A stretch of 64,000 nucleotides of DNA from an uncultured Anaerococcus sp. (GCA_943914475.1 CALUCE010000001.1:62001-126000); one strand, 5' to 3'; shown: positions 17,995 to 27,660, counted from the first letter of the stretch. The notes: a model not told the origin generated them from the sequence alone. Translations and numbers: made by a program.

Positions 17995-19379
17995 AATTAA
18001 GAGATATTAGAAAAGATGTTGACAAATATGTAGACCAAGAAGTAACTATCCAAGGTTGGGTAAGACAAGCAAGATTTGGTAAAAATGTAGGTTTTTTAGA
18101 AGTAAATGACGGAAGTATCTTTAAAAACATCCAAGTTGTTGTAGGAAAAGATATAGAAAACTATGAAGACCTATCCAAAATTTACCTATCTACATCCTTA
18201 AAAGTTGTGGGAGTTTTGGTAAAAACAAACAATGCCAAGCAAGCTTATGAAATCCAAGCTAAGTCTATAGAAATTTTGGGAGAATCTAGCGAAAAATTCC
18301 CAATCCAAAAACAAAGACAAACTTTCGAATACCTCAGAACTATCCCTCACCTTAGACCAAGGACCAATACTTATAGGGCTGTATTTAGGGTAAGATCTGT
18401 ACTTGCTTACTCAATTCATAAGTTCTTCCAAGACAAGGGCTTTGTTTATACTCATTCACCAATAGTAACAGCTAGTGATACTGAAGGTGCTGGAGAAATG
18501 TTCCAAGTTACAACCATGGATTTAAACAAGCCAGAGAAAAACGAAGACGGTACTATAAACTACAAGAAAGACTTCTTCTCTAAAAAAGCCTACCTAACAG
18601 TATCAGGTCAGCTTGAAGCAGAAGACCAAGCCCTTGCATTTTCAGATGTTTATACCTTTGGACCAACCTTTAGGGCAGAAATGTCTAATACTCCAAGACA
18701 CGCAGCAGAATTTTGGATGATAGAACCAGAGCTAGCCTTTGCTGACTACAATGTTTGTATGGACGTAGCAGAAGAGATGGTTAAGTACATGATTGACTTT
18801 GTCTTAAAAGAATGTCCAGAAGAAATGGAATTTTTCAACAAATTTATAGATGATACCCTACTAGAAAGACTAGAAAAAGTTAGAAATGCTGACTTTGGAA
18901 GAATAACCTATACAGATGCTATAGAAAAACTAAAAGAAGTAAATGACCAATTTGAATATAAGGTAGAGTGGGGAATAGACCTACAAACAGAACACGAAAG
19001 ATATCTTTCAGAAAAAATAATAGGTGGACCTGTTTTCGTAACAGACTATCCAAAAGACATCAAGGCCTTCTACATGAGAAGAAACGAAGATGGAAAAACT
19101 GTAGCAGCCTTTGACCTTTTAGTTCCTGCTGTAGGAGAATTAATCGGTGGAAGCCAAAGGGAAGAAAGACTTGATAAGCTTGTAGAATCCATAGAAGAAA
19201 ATGGTCTAGTAATCGACCAATACGAAAACTACCTAGACCTAAGAAGATATGGTTCTGTAGTTCACTCAGGCTATGGACTAGGCTTTGAAAGAGCAGTTAT
19301 GTATATAACAGGTATGAAAAATATCCGTGACGTTGTACCATATCCAAGAACAGTACACGCCTTTGCAGATAAAAACTAG
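17991..19379 (+). CDS. asnS: Asparaginyl-tRNA synthetase
   Basis: A class II synthetase charging tRNA-Asn. The 462-residue protein has an N-terminal OB-fold (about 1-110, TIQGWVRQAR) and the class II core with FRAEMSNTPRHAAEFWMIEPE as motif 2. The C-terminal motif 3 is GYGLGFERAVMYITGMKNIRDV. No T-box leader precedes it; the gene overlaps rarA. The ribosome-binding site GAAGGGA lies inside rarA. Confidence 0.97.
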   Translation: MKLRDIRKDVDKYVDQEVTIQGWVRQARFGKNVGFLEVNDGSIFKNIQVVVGKDIENYEDLSKIYLSTSLKVVGVLVKTNNAKQAYEIQAKSIEILGESSEKFPIQKQRQTFEYLRTIPHLRPRTNTYRAVFRVRSVLAYSIHKFFQDKGFVYTHSPIVTASDTEGAGEMFQVTTMDLNKPEKNEDGTINYKKDFFSKKAYLTVSGQLEAEDQALAFSDVYTFGPTFRAEMSNTPRHAAEFWMIEPELAFADYNVCMDVAEEMVKYMIDFVLKECPEEMEFFNKFIDDTLLERLEKVRNADFGRITYTDAIEKLKEVNDQFEYKVEWGIDLQTEHERYLSEKIIGGPVFVTDYPKDIKAFYMRRNEDGKTVAAFDLLVPAVGELIGGSQREERLDKLVESIEENGLVIDQYENYLDLRRYGSVVHSGYGLGFERAVMYITGMKNIRDVVPYPRTVHAFADKN

Positions 19380-19387
19380 GAGCGAAA

Positions 19388-21796
19388 ATGAGAGAATATA
19401 ATCCAAATGCCATAGAAAAGAAATGGCAAAAAATCTGGGATGATGAAGAAACTTTTGTTAGCAAAATAGACCATAGTAAGGAGAAATTCTATCCATTGGT
19501 AGAATTTCCTTATCCTTCAGGTCAAGGACTACACGTAGGTCACCCAAGACCATACACAGCCCTTGATATAGTAGCCAGGAAAAGAAGACTTGAAGGACAA
19601 AATGTAATCTATCCAATGGGATGGGATGCCTTTGGTCTTCCTACAGAAAACTATGCTATCAAACATAAGATTCACCCAGCCAAGGTAACAGAAGAAAACA
19701 TAGCCCACTTTAAAAATCAAATGAAGTCTATAGGCTTCTCCTTTGACTGGTCTAGGGAAGTAAATACAACAGATCCAGACTACTACAAGTGGACCCAATG
19801 GATTTTCATCCAATTATATAAACATGGTCTTGCCTATAAAAAAGAAATGTCTGTAAACTGGTGTCCATCTTGTAAGGTAGGACTTGCCAATGAAGAAGTA
19901 GTCGATGGTAAGTGTGAAAGATGTGGTACAGAAGTAACTCACAAAAACAAAAACCAATGGATGCTAAAGATTACAGAATACGCAGATAGGCTTATAGATG
20001 ACTTGGATGAAGTTGACTATGAAGAAAAGATAAAAACCCAACAAAAAAATTGGATAGGAAGATCTTTCGGAGCTTCTGTAGACTTTACCATAGCTGATGA
20101 AGACTATAAACTAAGAATATATACCACAAGACCAGATACTATCTTTGGAGCAACCTATATGGTTATTGCTCCAGAACATCCAATCATAGAAGATTTAATA
20201 GAGAAAATTACAAATGAAGATGCTATCCATGCCTACCAAGAAGAGGCAAGGAAAAAATCTGACTTTGAAAGAGGAGAACTTTCCAAGGAAAAGACAGGTG
20301 TTAAGATTGAAGGAATTAAGGCTATAAATCCACTAACAGGCAAGGAAATTCCTATCTGGATATCTGACTATGTTCTAATGTCCTATGGAACAGGAGCCAT
20401 AATGGCAGTTCCAGGTCATGATACAAGAGACTTTGAATTTGCTCAAAAATTCGATATGCCAATTATTCCAGTTGTAGATACAGGCGATGAAGAATTACCT
20501 ATCACATCTATAGACAAGGGAATAATGATTAATTCAGAATTCTTAAACGGACTATCTGTAAAGGATGCCAAAAAGAAAATCATAGAATATTTGGAAGAGA
20601 AAGAGCTTGGTAAGGCAAGCAAGAACTTTAAATTAAGGGACTGGGTATTCTCCAGACAAAGATATTGGGGTGAACCAATTCCAATGGTTTACTGTCCAGA
20701 ACACGGATGGGTTCCTGAAAAAGAAGAAAACCTACCTATTACCCTACCAGATGTGGAATCTTACGAAGTTACTGATGATGGAGAGAGTCCACTTTCAAAG
20801 ATAGACTCCTTTGTAAATACAACTTGCCCAATTTGCGGTAAGCCAGCAAAAAGAGAAACAGATACCATGCCTCAATGGGCTGGAAGCTCTTGGTACTATC
20901 TAAGATATATGGATCCAAAAAACAATGAGGCTCCAGTAGGAAAAGAAGCCCTAGAATATTTTGGACCAGTAGATTGGTACAATGGAGGAATGGAACATAC
21001 AACCCTTCACTTATTGTATTCAAGATTCTGGCATAAGTTCCTCTATGACTTAGGTGTAGCAAACACCAAAGAACCATACATGAAGAGAACAGCCCATGGA
21101 ATGATTCTTGGTGAAGATCACCAAAAGATGTCAAAATCTAGAGGAAACGTAGTAAATCCAGATGATATAGTAAGAGATTACGGGGCAGATACCCTAAGAT
21201 GTTATGAAATGTTTATAGGAGACTTTAGGTCAACCGCACCTTGGTCAGATGAGGGAGTAAAGGGATGTAGAAAATATCTTGAAAGAGTTTATAACCTCTA
21301 TGATCTAGTAGGAGAAGGAGATGACTACTCCAAGGACCTAGAAGTTCTAATAAACCAAACCATAGAAAAAGTTTCAAATGACTACGAAAATCTTAAATAT
21401 AACACAGCCATAGCTCAACTTATGACTTTATTAAATGAGATGAGAAACCTAGGCAAAATTACCAAAAAAGACTTTGAAACTTACCTAATCCTACTAAACC
21501 CAGTAGCACCTCACATAACAGAAGAACTATGGGAAGAAATAGGTTTTGAAGGTCAATTAAACCAAGCTAAATGGCCAATATTTGACCCAGACAAACTAAA
21601 ATTTGATACCTTTGAAATGCCAGTACAAATAAATGGTAAAGTAAGATCAACAGTAAAAATAGCTCTTGATGCTACAAAAGACGAGGTCTTAGATCTAGTA
21701 AAAGAAGATAATAAAATTAAAAATCAACTAGAAGGTAAGAACATAGTAAAAGTAATCTATGTACCATCTAAGATTTTAAATATAGTTGTAAAATAA
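19388..21796 (+). CDS. leuS: Leucyl-tRNA synthetase
   Basis: A class I synthetase charging tRNA-Leu. The 802-residue protein has the HIGH-equivalent HVGH (49-52) and KMSKS at 580-584, with the CP1 editing domain in between (YTTRPDTIFGATYMV and VPGHDTRDFEFA). Cysteine pairs CPSC/CERC and CPEH/CPIC suggest zinc-binding segments. It starts 8 bases after asnS and ends the rarA-asnS-leuS unit. No T-box is present. Confidence 0.97.
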   Translation: MREYNPNAIEKKWQKIWDDEETFVSKIDHSKEKFYPLVEFPYPSGQGLHVGHPRPYTALDIVARKRRLEGQNVIYPMGWDAFGLPTENYAIKHKIHPAKVTEENIAHFKNQMKSIGFSFDWSREVNTTDPDYYKWTQWIFIQLYKHGLAYKKEMSVNWCPSCKVGLANEEVVDGKCERCGTEVTHKNKNQWMLKITEYADRLIDDLDEVDYEEKIKTQQKNWIGRSFGASVDFTIADEDYKLRIYTTRPDTIFGATYMVIAPEHPIIEDLIEKITNEDAIHAYQEEARKKSDFERGELSKEKTGVKIEGIKAINPLTGKEIPIWISDYVLMSYGTGAIMAVPGHDTRDFEFAQKFDMPIIPVVDTGDEELPITSIDKGIMINSEFLNGLSVKDAKKKIIEYLEEKELGKASKNFKLRDWVFSRQRYWGEPIPMVYCPEHGWVPEKEENLPITLPDVESYEVTDDGESPLSKIDSFVNTTCPICGKPAKRETDTMPQWAGSSWYYLRYMDPKNNEAPVGKEALEYFGPVDWYNGGMEHTTLHLLYSRFWHKFLYDLGVANTKEPYMKRTAHGMILGEDHQKMSKSRGNVVNPDDIVRDYGADTLRCYEMFIGDFRSTAPWSDEGVKGCRKYLERVYNLYDLVGEGDDYSKDLEVLINQTIEKVSNDYENLKYNTAIAQLMTLLNEMRNLGKITKKDFETYLILLNPVAPHITEELWEEIGFEGQLNQAKWPIFDPDKLKFDTFEMPVQINGKVRSTVKIALDATKDEVLDLVKEDNKIKNQLEGKNIVKVIYVPSKILNIVVK

Positions 21797-21802
21797 AACA
21801 TT

Positions 21803-21838
21803 AAAAATATCAGGGATAAGAATTCTCTGATATTTTTT
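21803..21838 (+). terminator. Terminator after leuS
   Basis: AAAAATATCAG (21803-21813) pairs with CTGATATTTTT (21827-21837), followed by further T's. Confidence 0.85.
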
Positions 21839-21864
21839 TCTTTATGATTAAATAAGTATTGTAG

Positions 21865-22140
21865 TTGTTAAGTTATAATATTGTAAGTATACACTTTAAA
21901 AGTAAATATCTGGAACTCCAATTTTGGATCAAAGTTTACCACAAGAAAGTAGTAGATCCAATAATAATCATTGAACATAATTTGTCTCTAATTAGTCACG
22001 CAAACTGGATTATAGATTTAGGACCAAAAGGCGGAAAATTTGGTGGAAAATTAATCTTTCAAGGCTATCCACTTGATTTTATAAAATGTGAGAGATCTTA
22101 TACAGCCAAACACTTAAGAAGATTTTTAAAGATTAACTAA
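21865..22140 (+). pseudogene. Remnant of a UvrA-like ATPase (C-terminal end only)
   Basis: The 91-codon frame matches the last segment of UvrA proteins by eye: SIHF corresponds to the GLHF region, then IIIIEHNLSLISHANWIIDLGP, GGKLIFQGYP and the closing SYTAKHLRRFLK. In UvrA this segment holds the switch histidine (EHN) and the end of the second ATPase domain. The P-loop, zinc finger, signature and Walker B parts, roughly 800 residues, are absent upstream. No ribosome-binding site precedes the ATG, whose position is arbitrary. I read it as a decayed copy, perhaps of a UvrA paralogue, rather than a working gene. Confidence 0.75.
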
Positions 22141-22163
22141 AAAAGACCCAGCCGGGTCTTTTT
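22140..22163. terminator. Terminator between the UvrA remnant and the AlaX-like gene
   Basis: AAAAAGACCC (22140-22149) and GGGTCTTTTT (22154-22163) form a perfect 10-bp stem with an AGCC loop. It works in both directions and overlaps the stop codon of the minus-strand gene. Confidence 0.85.
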
Positions 22164-22920
22164 ACTTTATATATTTATTTGACTTAATAGCAGAAATTAT
22201 TTTTGTAATCTTATTGGATGAGAGATCATCTGCGGTGGCTATTTTTTCTATGGTTTCGATTAGGGCAAGGTTGCTTTTGTTAAATGTCAAATAATCCTTA
22301 CCTGTCACAAACTCTAGTATTAGTCCATTTCCTATTATATTATACCTAAAGATATGGATACCAAAAATTTCTCCTGCAGTAAAGAAGGATACTCCTGGAT
22401 TTTCGACTTGACTCAGAGATCCGATATTTTTTTCAAGTCCTAAATTTTCTATAGAAATGTTTATTCTTATGAGATGGTTAATAAAATCTTCAACTTGATT
22501 TTTATCAAAGTCTACAAAAAAGTCACTTATAACCATTTGGCCGTAAGATTTGTATAACTTTAGCTTGGAGTGCTTGATATTATAAAGACTTTCCAGGGCA
22601 AATTTTAAAAGGGTGTAGGCAGTATTGTAGTAAAGATTATGAAAACGTATGGCAGAGTTTAGGTTAAGTTCAACCTGACTTTTGTTTGGTCTTCCTTCTA
22701 CCAGGTGGACTATTTTATTATTTTTTTCATAAACATCTATAACTTTAAGGGCTGATATATGGCCTTGATCGTTGAAAAGATAGTCGTTATAGGGAGAAAA
22801 AATAGTCCTATCTAAAAGTAATTTAGTTTTATTGTTTTCGTATTTCCTGCTTACGATATTAGCTTTTATACTGGTAAGCTCTGGATAATTTATATATAGT
22901 AAATCTTTCATATCTTGCAC
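22162..22920 (-). CDS. AlaX-like tRNA-editing-domain protein lacking the metal ligands
   Basis: The 252-residue protein aligns by eye to the AlaX/alanyl-tRNA synthetase editing fold: TIFSPYNDYLFNDQGHI matches the T-F-P...DxGxI strand, NTAYTLL matches HTAxHLL, and NPGVSFFTAGEIFGI matches CGGTHxxxTGEIG, followed by LEFVTGKDYL. Known AlaX enzymes hydrolyse mischarged Ser- or Gly-tRNA-Ala with zinc held by two His, one Cys and one His. Here the four positions are N99, T103, N174 and S178, so zinc-dependent editing seems impossible. The frame is intact with no internal stops, so it may have another role. It is divergent from comEC. Confidence 0.65.
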   Translation of the reverse strand: MQDMKDLLYINYPELTSIKANIVSRKYENNKTKLLLDRTIFSPYNDYLFNDQGHISALKVIDVYEKNNKIVHLVEGRPNKSQVELNLNSAIRFHNLYYNTAYTLLKFALESLYNIKHSKLKLYKSYGQMVISDFFVDFDKNQVEDFINHLIRINISIENLGLEKNIGSLSQVENPGVSFFTAGEIFGIHIFRYNIIGNGLILEFVTGKDYLTFNKSNLALIETIEKIATADDLSSNKITKIISAIKSNKYIK

Positions 22921-22942
22921 CTCGTTTTCATTTTATCATATA

Positions 22943-22951
22943 TGCTATAAT
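22943..22951 (+). promoter_or_regulatory. Extended -10 promoter of comEC
   Basis: TGC directly followed by TATAAT (22946-22951) forms an extended -10. No good -35 is visible. The start codon at 22970 would leave a leader of only about 12 bases. Confidence 0.5.
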
Positions 22952-22969
22952 TTGAGTAGAGAGGTTGGC

Positions 22970-25159
22970 ATGAGAAGAAACTTATTTTTTATACTTTTAG
23001 GAATTTTATCAGGAATTGGAATATTTATAGGGGATAGGTCTTTGGGATTTTATGTTTTGCTAGTTTCCCTGTTTTTGACTTTGGTATTTTTCCTCTATAA
23101 AAGTCCCCTTATTTTTTTAAGTTTGGGACTCTTGTTTGGTTTTTTCTATGCATCCTTTAACTTTTTATCCTATAAACTTATTAATAAAGATACTAGGATA
23201 CTTGAAACAACCATACTTGAGAAAAAAGAAGGAGAGGGCTATTTTACCTATATAACTTTATGCGAAGATGTAGAAGATGGCGTCAAAGAGAGGTCTGTAC
23301 TTACCAGTGATGAAGACTATAATATTGGTGATAGGTTCCTTATAAAGGCTAAGGTAGACCTACCTGATAGGAATACAAATCCTTATCTTTTTTCCTATAG
23401 ATCTTACTTATTATCAAAAAAGGTAAAATCTACTATAGAGATTGAAAAGCTTTATGGAAGAGGCAGGTCTTCTTCCTTATTATTGAGCTTAAAAAATTCT
23501 TTCTATAAGTATATACATAGGATTTTTGATAGAAATTTGGAAAGAGAATCTGCAGATTTTGTATCCTCTGTTATATTGGGAGAAAATCTTATAAAGTCTG
23601 ATGAAATTAAAGATTTGGGGCTTTCTCACATACTTGCAGTTTCAGGACTTCATATAGACATCCTGGTTACTTTTATACTCTTTATTTTTTCCTACTTTAA
23701 CCTTAATTATAGGTATGGATATTTGACGGCCCTAGTACTTTGTTTTTTCTACGGCTATCTCATATCTTTTCCATTTTCGGTATTGAGGGTTCTTATTATG
23801 ACTAGCATAGGATATCTTTCCTATATACTTAAAAAACCAGAAGATAAGAAAAAATCTCTGCTTCTAGCAAGCCTATTTATTTTATTGATAAATTCCTTTG
23901 CCTTACTTTCTGCAGGCTACATACTCACCTTTGCTGCAGCTATTGGAATTTATATAATTTATCCTAGCTTAAGATATCTAGAAAGAGATCGCTTTATTAT
24001 AAAGCAGGCAATCTTTGCCCTGTCTATTCAGCTTTCTATCTTTCCGTTTTTAGTTTACTACTACGGAAAGACTAACCTGATTTCTATTTTTGCCAACCTA
24101 ATTGTTGTTCCAATATTTGAACTTTCCATGTATTTTATTTTTGGGCTAATCTTACTTTATCCTCTAATGGGAACTCTTTTAGGACCTATTTTTAAAATAT
24201 TGGATTTTCTTATCAGGCAAGTCTTGGGTGCAAGTAGATTTTTGGCTTATTTTAAGTTTTTTACCATAGAATTTAAAAAAGAATCCATACTTTTATCTAT
24301 ATTTCTCCTAGGTCTAATCCTAATTTTACTGTCTGGGAGGAAGAAAAATATACTAGTAAGTAAGCTTTATCTGGGTTTATCAATAATCATAGTTGGATTT
24401 TTGACTTTTGAACCTATGATTTTTGATCAACCTGCTTTCTATATGGTTGACATAGGCCAGGGAGATGCCTTTATCCTAAAAGATGGTAGAGATGTATATC
24501 TTTTTGATCTTGGCGGACCAAGTTTTAAGTCCTATAATTCAGGTGAAAAAATCCTCCTTCCCTTACTTAAGTCTATGGGGATTAAGGATATCAAGGCAGT
24601 TTTTATCTCTCACATGGACAAAGATCATGCAGGTAACCTAGAGGTCATAGATGAAAATTTCAAGGTTAAAAATGTAATTTCTACAGCTCTAAATGAGTAT
24701 GAACTTTCTTCCTATAATTTTACTCCCATGGCTAAGGGAGATAGGGTAAAATTAAAGAATGGGTATATAGAAGCTGTCTTCGATGGAGTTGATGGAGATA
24801 ATAAAAATAATAAGTCTTTAGGACTTCTAATAAATATCAAGGGAAATAAAATTTTGTGGCTAGGAGACTTAGAATCGGCTTATGAAGATGAACTAAAAGT
24901 TAAGGCAGATATTTTAAAGCTATCCCACCATGGATCAAGGACTTCTACTTCCAAAACTTTTATAGAAGATGTCAATCCTCAAGTTACCTTGATTTCCGCA
25001 GGTAGAAACAATACTTATGGCCATCCCCACAAGGAAGTATTAGAAAACATAAAAGCTAGCAAAGTTTACAATACCCAAGAAGACGGTTTTGTAGAGATTA
25101 AATTTTTAGAAGATTCATATAGAGTAGAATCATATTTGAAGGGAGATTTCTTTCAGTGA
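22970..25159 (+). CDS. comEC: ComEC/Rec2 family DNA-uptake channel protein
   Basis: ComEC forms the membrane channel for single-stranded DNA during transformation. The 729-residue protein has an N-terminal membrane segment with a DUF4131-like region, a multi-helix competence domain containing the hallmark LSHILAVSGLHI, and a C-terminal metallo-beta-lactamase domain (VDIGQGDAFIL, SHMDKDHAGNL, LSHHGSRTS). The frame continues six codons upstream to a TTG, but ATG at 22970 is preferred because GAGAGG is 6 bases before it. It overlaps holA. No other com genes are in the window, so competence itself is not established. Confidence 0.93.
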   Translation: MRRNLFFILLGILSGIGIFIGDRSLGFYVLLVSLFLTLVFFLYKSPLIFLSLGLLFGFFYASFNFLSYKLINKDTRILETTILEKKEGEGYFTYITLCEDVEDGVKERSVLTSDEDYNIGDRFLIKAKVDLPDRNTNPYLFSYRSYLLSKKVKSTIEIEKLYGRGRSSSLLLSLKNSFYKYIHRIFDRNLERESADFVSSVILGENLIKSDEIKDLGLSHILAVSGLHIDILVTFILFIFSYFNLNYRYGYLTALVLCFFYGYLISFPFSVLRVLIMTSIGYLSYILKKPEDKKKSLLLASLFILLINSFALLSAGYILTFAAAIGIYIIYPSLRYLERDRFIIKQAIFALSIQLSIFPFLVYYYGKTNLISIFANLIVVPIFELSMYFIFGLILLYPLMGTLLGPIFKILDFLIRQVLGASRFLAYFKFFTIEFKKESILLSIFLLGLILILLSGRKKNILVSKLYLGLSIIIVGFLTFEPMIFDQPAFYMVDIGQGDAFILKDGRDVYLFDLGGPSFKSYNSGEKILLPLLKSMGIKDIKAVFISHMDKDHAGNLEVIDENFKVKNVISTALNEYELSSYNFTPMAKGDRVKLKNGYIEAVFDGVDGDNKNNKSLGLLINIKGNKILWLGDLESAYEDELKVKADILKLSHHGSRTSTSKTFIEDVNPQVTLISAGRNNTYGHPHKEVLENIKASKVYNTQEDGFVEIKFLEDSYRVESYLKGDFFQ

Positions 25160-26172
25160 ACTATAAAGAATTTATGAATAAGTTAATAAATAGGGAGACT
25201 TCTGGAGTTTATTTATTTGACTCGGAAGAAGAATACCTTAATGAGTCGATAATAGATGCAGCCAAGTCAAATGTATCTGTTATGGACTTTAACTATATAG
25301 ATATAAAGGAAAAAACGGACTATGAAGCCATTAAAACATCCTTTGAGACCTATCCAGTAATGGAAGATAAGAAGTATCTTATATGGAGAAATATTGACTT
25401 ATCAAAAAATAAAATAAAGGAAAATAAGGAAATTCTTGATAACCTAGTTAATGACCTTAAGGATTTTCCTTCCTATGTTTCATTTTTCATTTTTTCAGAT
25501 TCTCCACCCTTTAAGGGAAAGTTTTATAAGGAAGTGAAAAAGCATGGAAACATAGTAGAAATAAAAAGACTAAACAACCAAGAGCTTGCCTCTTTTATAG
25601 GTACTAGGTTTTCCAGAAGTGGTAAAAAAATACAAAAGTCCTTGATAGGAGAAATTATAAAGAGGTTTTCTTACCTTAATAAGGATAGTGAAATAGACCT
25701 ATACGATGTAGTAAATACTGTTGATAAGATTATTTCAAATTCTAAGGATGAAAGAGTTAGCCAGGAAGATGTTCATGATCAACTTGACCTTGTTTTAAAT
25801 TTGAATATATTTAATTTAACAGATGGATTTTCACAAAGAAATCTGACCAAGGCTACATCAACTCTAATGCATATGAAAAATAGTGGAGAAGACCTATTTA
25901 TGGTCTACCACATGATTATTAGGCAGGTTAGAAACCTGATTGGAGTTAAAAATCTTACTAAATTAGGTTATAATGAGAAATTCATCATGAAGACTTTATC
26001 TATAGGATTTTTTGAATTTAAAAAGCTAAGAGGATTTGTAAACAATTTTACAGCAGAAGAACTCTTTGATCTACATGATTTTTTATATAAGATGGAAGTC
26101 TTACAAAAAAGTCAAGACTTTGATATGGAAAGATACTTACTTATGTTTTTAAATAAGGCATGCACAAGATAA
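25156..26172 (+). CDS. holA: DNA polymerase III delta subunit
   Basis: HolA is the clamp-loader subunit that opens the sliding clamp. The 338-residue sequence has the low-conservation AAA+-like N-terminal part and a helical C-terminal collar region ending DMERYLLMFLNKAC. The recognisable family segments are PVMEDKKYLIW near residue 72 and the LFMVYHMIIRQVRNL segment. Position right after comEC is a common Firmicutes arrangement and supports the call. It begins with GTG, overlapping the comEC stop by 4 bases. Confidence 0.88.
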   Translation: MNYKEFMNKLINRETSGVYLFDSEEEYLNESIIDAAKSNVSVMDFNYIDIKEKTDYEAIKTSFETYPVMEDKKYLIWRNIDLSKNKIKENKEILDNLVNDLKDFPSYVSFFIFSDSPPFKGKFYKEVKKHGNIVEIKRLNNQELASFIGTRFSRSGKKIQKSLIGEIIKRFSYLNKDSEIDLYDVVNTVDKIISNSKDERVSQEDVHDQLDLVLNLNIFNLTDGFSQRNLTKATSTLMHMKNSGEDLFMVYHMIIRQVRNLIGVKNLTKLGYNEKFIMKTLSIGFFEFKKLRGFVNNFTAEELFDLHDFLYKMEVLQKSQDFDMERYLLMFLNKACTR

Positions 26173-26186
26173 AGAAAGGATATAGG

Positions 26187-27095
26187 ATGAATAAGTATAA
26201 AATAATTTTAGATACAGACCCAGGAATTGATGATGCTGTAGCTATAACAGCAGCTCTTAATTCTCCAATGATTGATACCAAACTTATAACAAGTGTTTCA
26301 GGCAATGTTGATATAGAAAAAACTACAAAAAATGTTTTGAAACTACTTACTTTTTTTGATAAGGATATAAGACTTGCTAAAGGAGCAGACCATCCACTAA
26401 TTAGACCTCCAGTTTTTGCAGACCAAGTTCATGGAGAAAGTGGTATGGATGGCTACGACTTTGCCCAAGTAGATGAAAGTCACTTGTCAGATCATTCTGC
26501 AGTTCATGCTATGATTCATAAGCTAGAAGAAGAGGACGATATTATAATAGTTGCCCTAGGACCTCTTACCAATATAGCATCTTTATTGATAGCAAGACCT
26601 CAAATAAAGGAAAGAATCAAATCTATAGTTCTTATGGGAGGTGCCATAGGCAGGGGAAATCTTGGCATATATTCAGAATTTAATTTTGGAGTAGATCCGG
26701 AAGCTGCAAGAATAGTTTTTGAATCTGGTCTTGATATTAAAGTTTTTCCTATAGAAGTTGGTCAAAAGGCAGCACTTACAGGCAAGGTTTCAGAAGAAAT
26801 GAAAACCTATAATGAAACAGGAGCCATGCTTTATAAGCTTTTCAAAAACTACAGGTCTGGTTCCTTTAAGGACGGACTTAATATGTATGATCTTCTAACT
26901 ATAGCTTATCTTGAAGATGAAGAACTTTTCACCATGGAAGATGTAAAAATAGATATAGAAACCCAAGGAGAGTTTACTTCAGGAGCAAGTTTGGTAGACT
27001 TTTCAAGTAAGGAAACAAACGCCAAGATAGCTACAGATATAAAGGTTGAAGCTTTTGTAGGATGGTTTAAAAAGGCTATAAAAAGGTGTAGGTAA
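26187..27095 (+). CDS. Nucleoside hydrolase (inosine-uridine preferring family)
   Basis: A 302-residue ribonucleoside hydrolase that cleaves the N-glycosidic bond of nucleosides, using a calcium ion held by the N-terminal aspartates. The signature DTDPGIDDA occupies residues 9-17, and ALGPLTNIA and NFGVDPEAARIVFES are further family segments. ATG at 26187 is chosen over an upstream in-frame ATG because AAAGGA sits at the right distance and the signature then falls at its usual position. Substrate range cannot be read from the sequence. It is probably co-transcribed with holA and the following Nudix gene. Confidence 0.92.
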   Translation: MNKYKIILDTDPGIDDAVAITAALNSPMIDTKLITSVSGNVDIEKTTKNVLKLLTFFDKDIRLAKGADHPLIRPPVFADQVHGESGMDGYDFAQVDESHLSDHSAVHAMIHKLEEEDDIIIVALGPLTNIASLLIARPQIKERIKSIVLMGGAIGRGNLGIYSEFNFGVDPEAARIVFESGLDIKVFPIEVGQKAALTGKVSEEMKTYNETGAMLYKLFKNYRSGSFKDGLNMYDLLTIAYLEDEELFTMEDVKIDIETQGEFTSGASLVDFSSKETNAKIATDIKVEAFVGWFKKAIKRCR

Positions 27096-27097
27096 TT

Positions 27098-27622
27098 ATG
27101 GAAAAATGGGATCTTTTAGATAATAAAAGAAATCTTACAGGAAAATTTATCTATAGGGGTGAAGAAATACCTGAAGGCTACTACCACCAGGTCATCCATG
27201 TTTGTATCTTTAATAAAAATGGAGAACTCCTTATCCAAAAAAGACACCCTAATAAAAATAAATGGCCTTCCTTGTGGGACTTATCCTGCGGGGGAGCCGT
27301 TGTTTTTGGAGAAGATTCAAACGGAGCAGCTTCTAGGGAACTCTTTGAAGAACTAGGATTAAGTCATGATTTTTCCAAGGATAAGTTTCTTATGACTATT
27401 ACTTATGAAAAAGGCTTTGATGATTATTATTGTCTCTTGGTAGATAAGATGGATTTGGAAAAATTAAGCTTGCAAGAAGAAGAGGTAGTAGATGTGGCTT
27501 GGGCAAGTCTATCCCAAATAAAAAATATGATAGAAAGAGGAGATTTTGTTCCATATTCTGAAGAGCTAATTTCGTTAATCTTTTTATTAAAGGATAAAAA
27601 GTCCTATATAAGGACAAAATAG
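27098..27622 (+). CDS. Nudix hydrolase (IDI/YfcD-like subgroup)
   Basis: A 174-residue Nudix protein. The Nudix box follows the pattern G-x5-E-x7-REL-x-EELG, seen as GAVVFGED followed by RELFEELG around residues 67-89. The N-terminus (MEKWDLLDNKRNLTGK) and HVCIFNKNGELLIQKRHPNK are typical of the subgroup related to isopentenyl-diphosphate isomerase and YfcD. The substrate is unknown. It starts 2 bases after the nucleoside hydrolase, hinting at a shared role in nucleotide turnover. Confidence 0.9.
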   Translation: MEKWDLLDNKRNLTGKFIYRGEEIPEGYYHQVIHVCIFNKNGELLIQKRHPNKNKWPSLWDLSCGGAVVFGEDSNGAASRELFEELGLSHDFSKDKFLMTITYEKGFDDYYCLLVDKMDLEKLSLQEEEVVDVAWASLSQIKNMIERGDFVPYSEELISLIFLLKDKKSYIRTK

Positions 27623-27660
27623 ACAAAAAAATAATCCCATGCTTAATTGGGATTATTGTC
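27623..27660. terminator. Terminator between the Nudix gene and rpsT
   Basis: AATAATCCCA (27630-27639) pairs with TGGGATTATT (27648-27657), extended by GACAA/TTGTC. Read on the minus strand it is followed by seven T's, so it mainly ends rpsT transcription. On the plus strand the T run is poor. Confidence 0.75.

Noticed and set aside
17800..19390. Searched for T-box leaders before asnS and leuS
   Set aside because: No T-box sequence or gap exists; both genes are packed behind rarA with overlaps or 8-base spacing.
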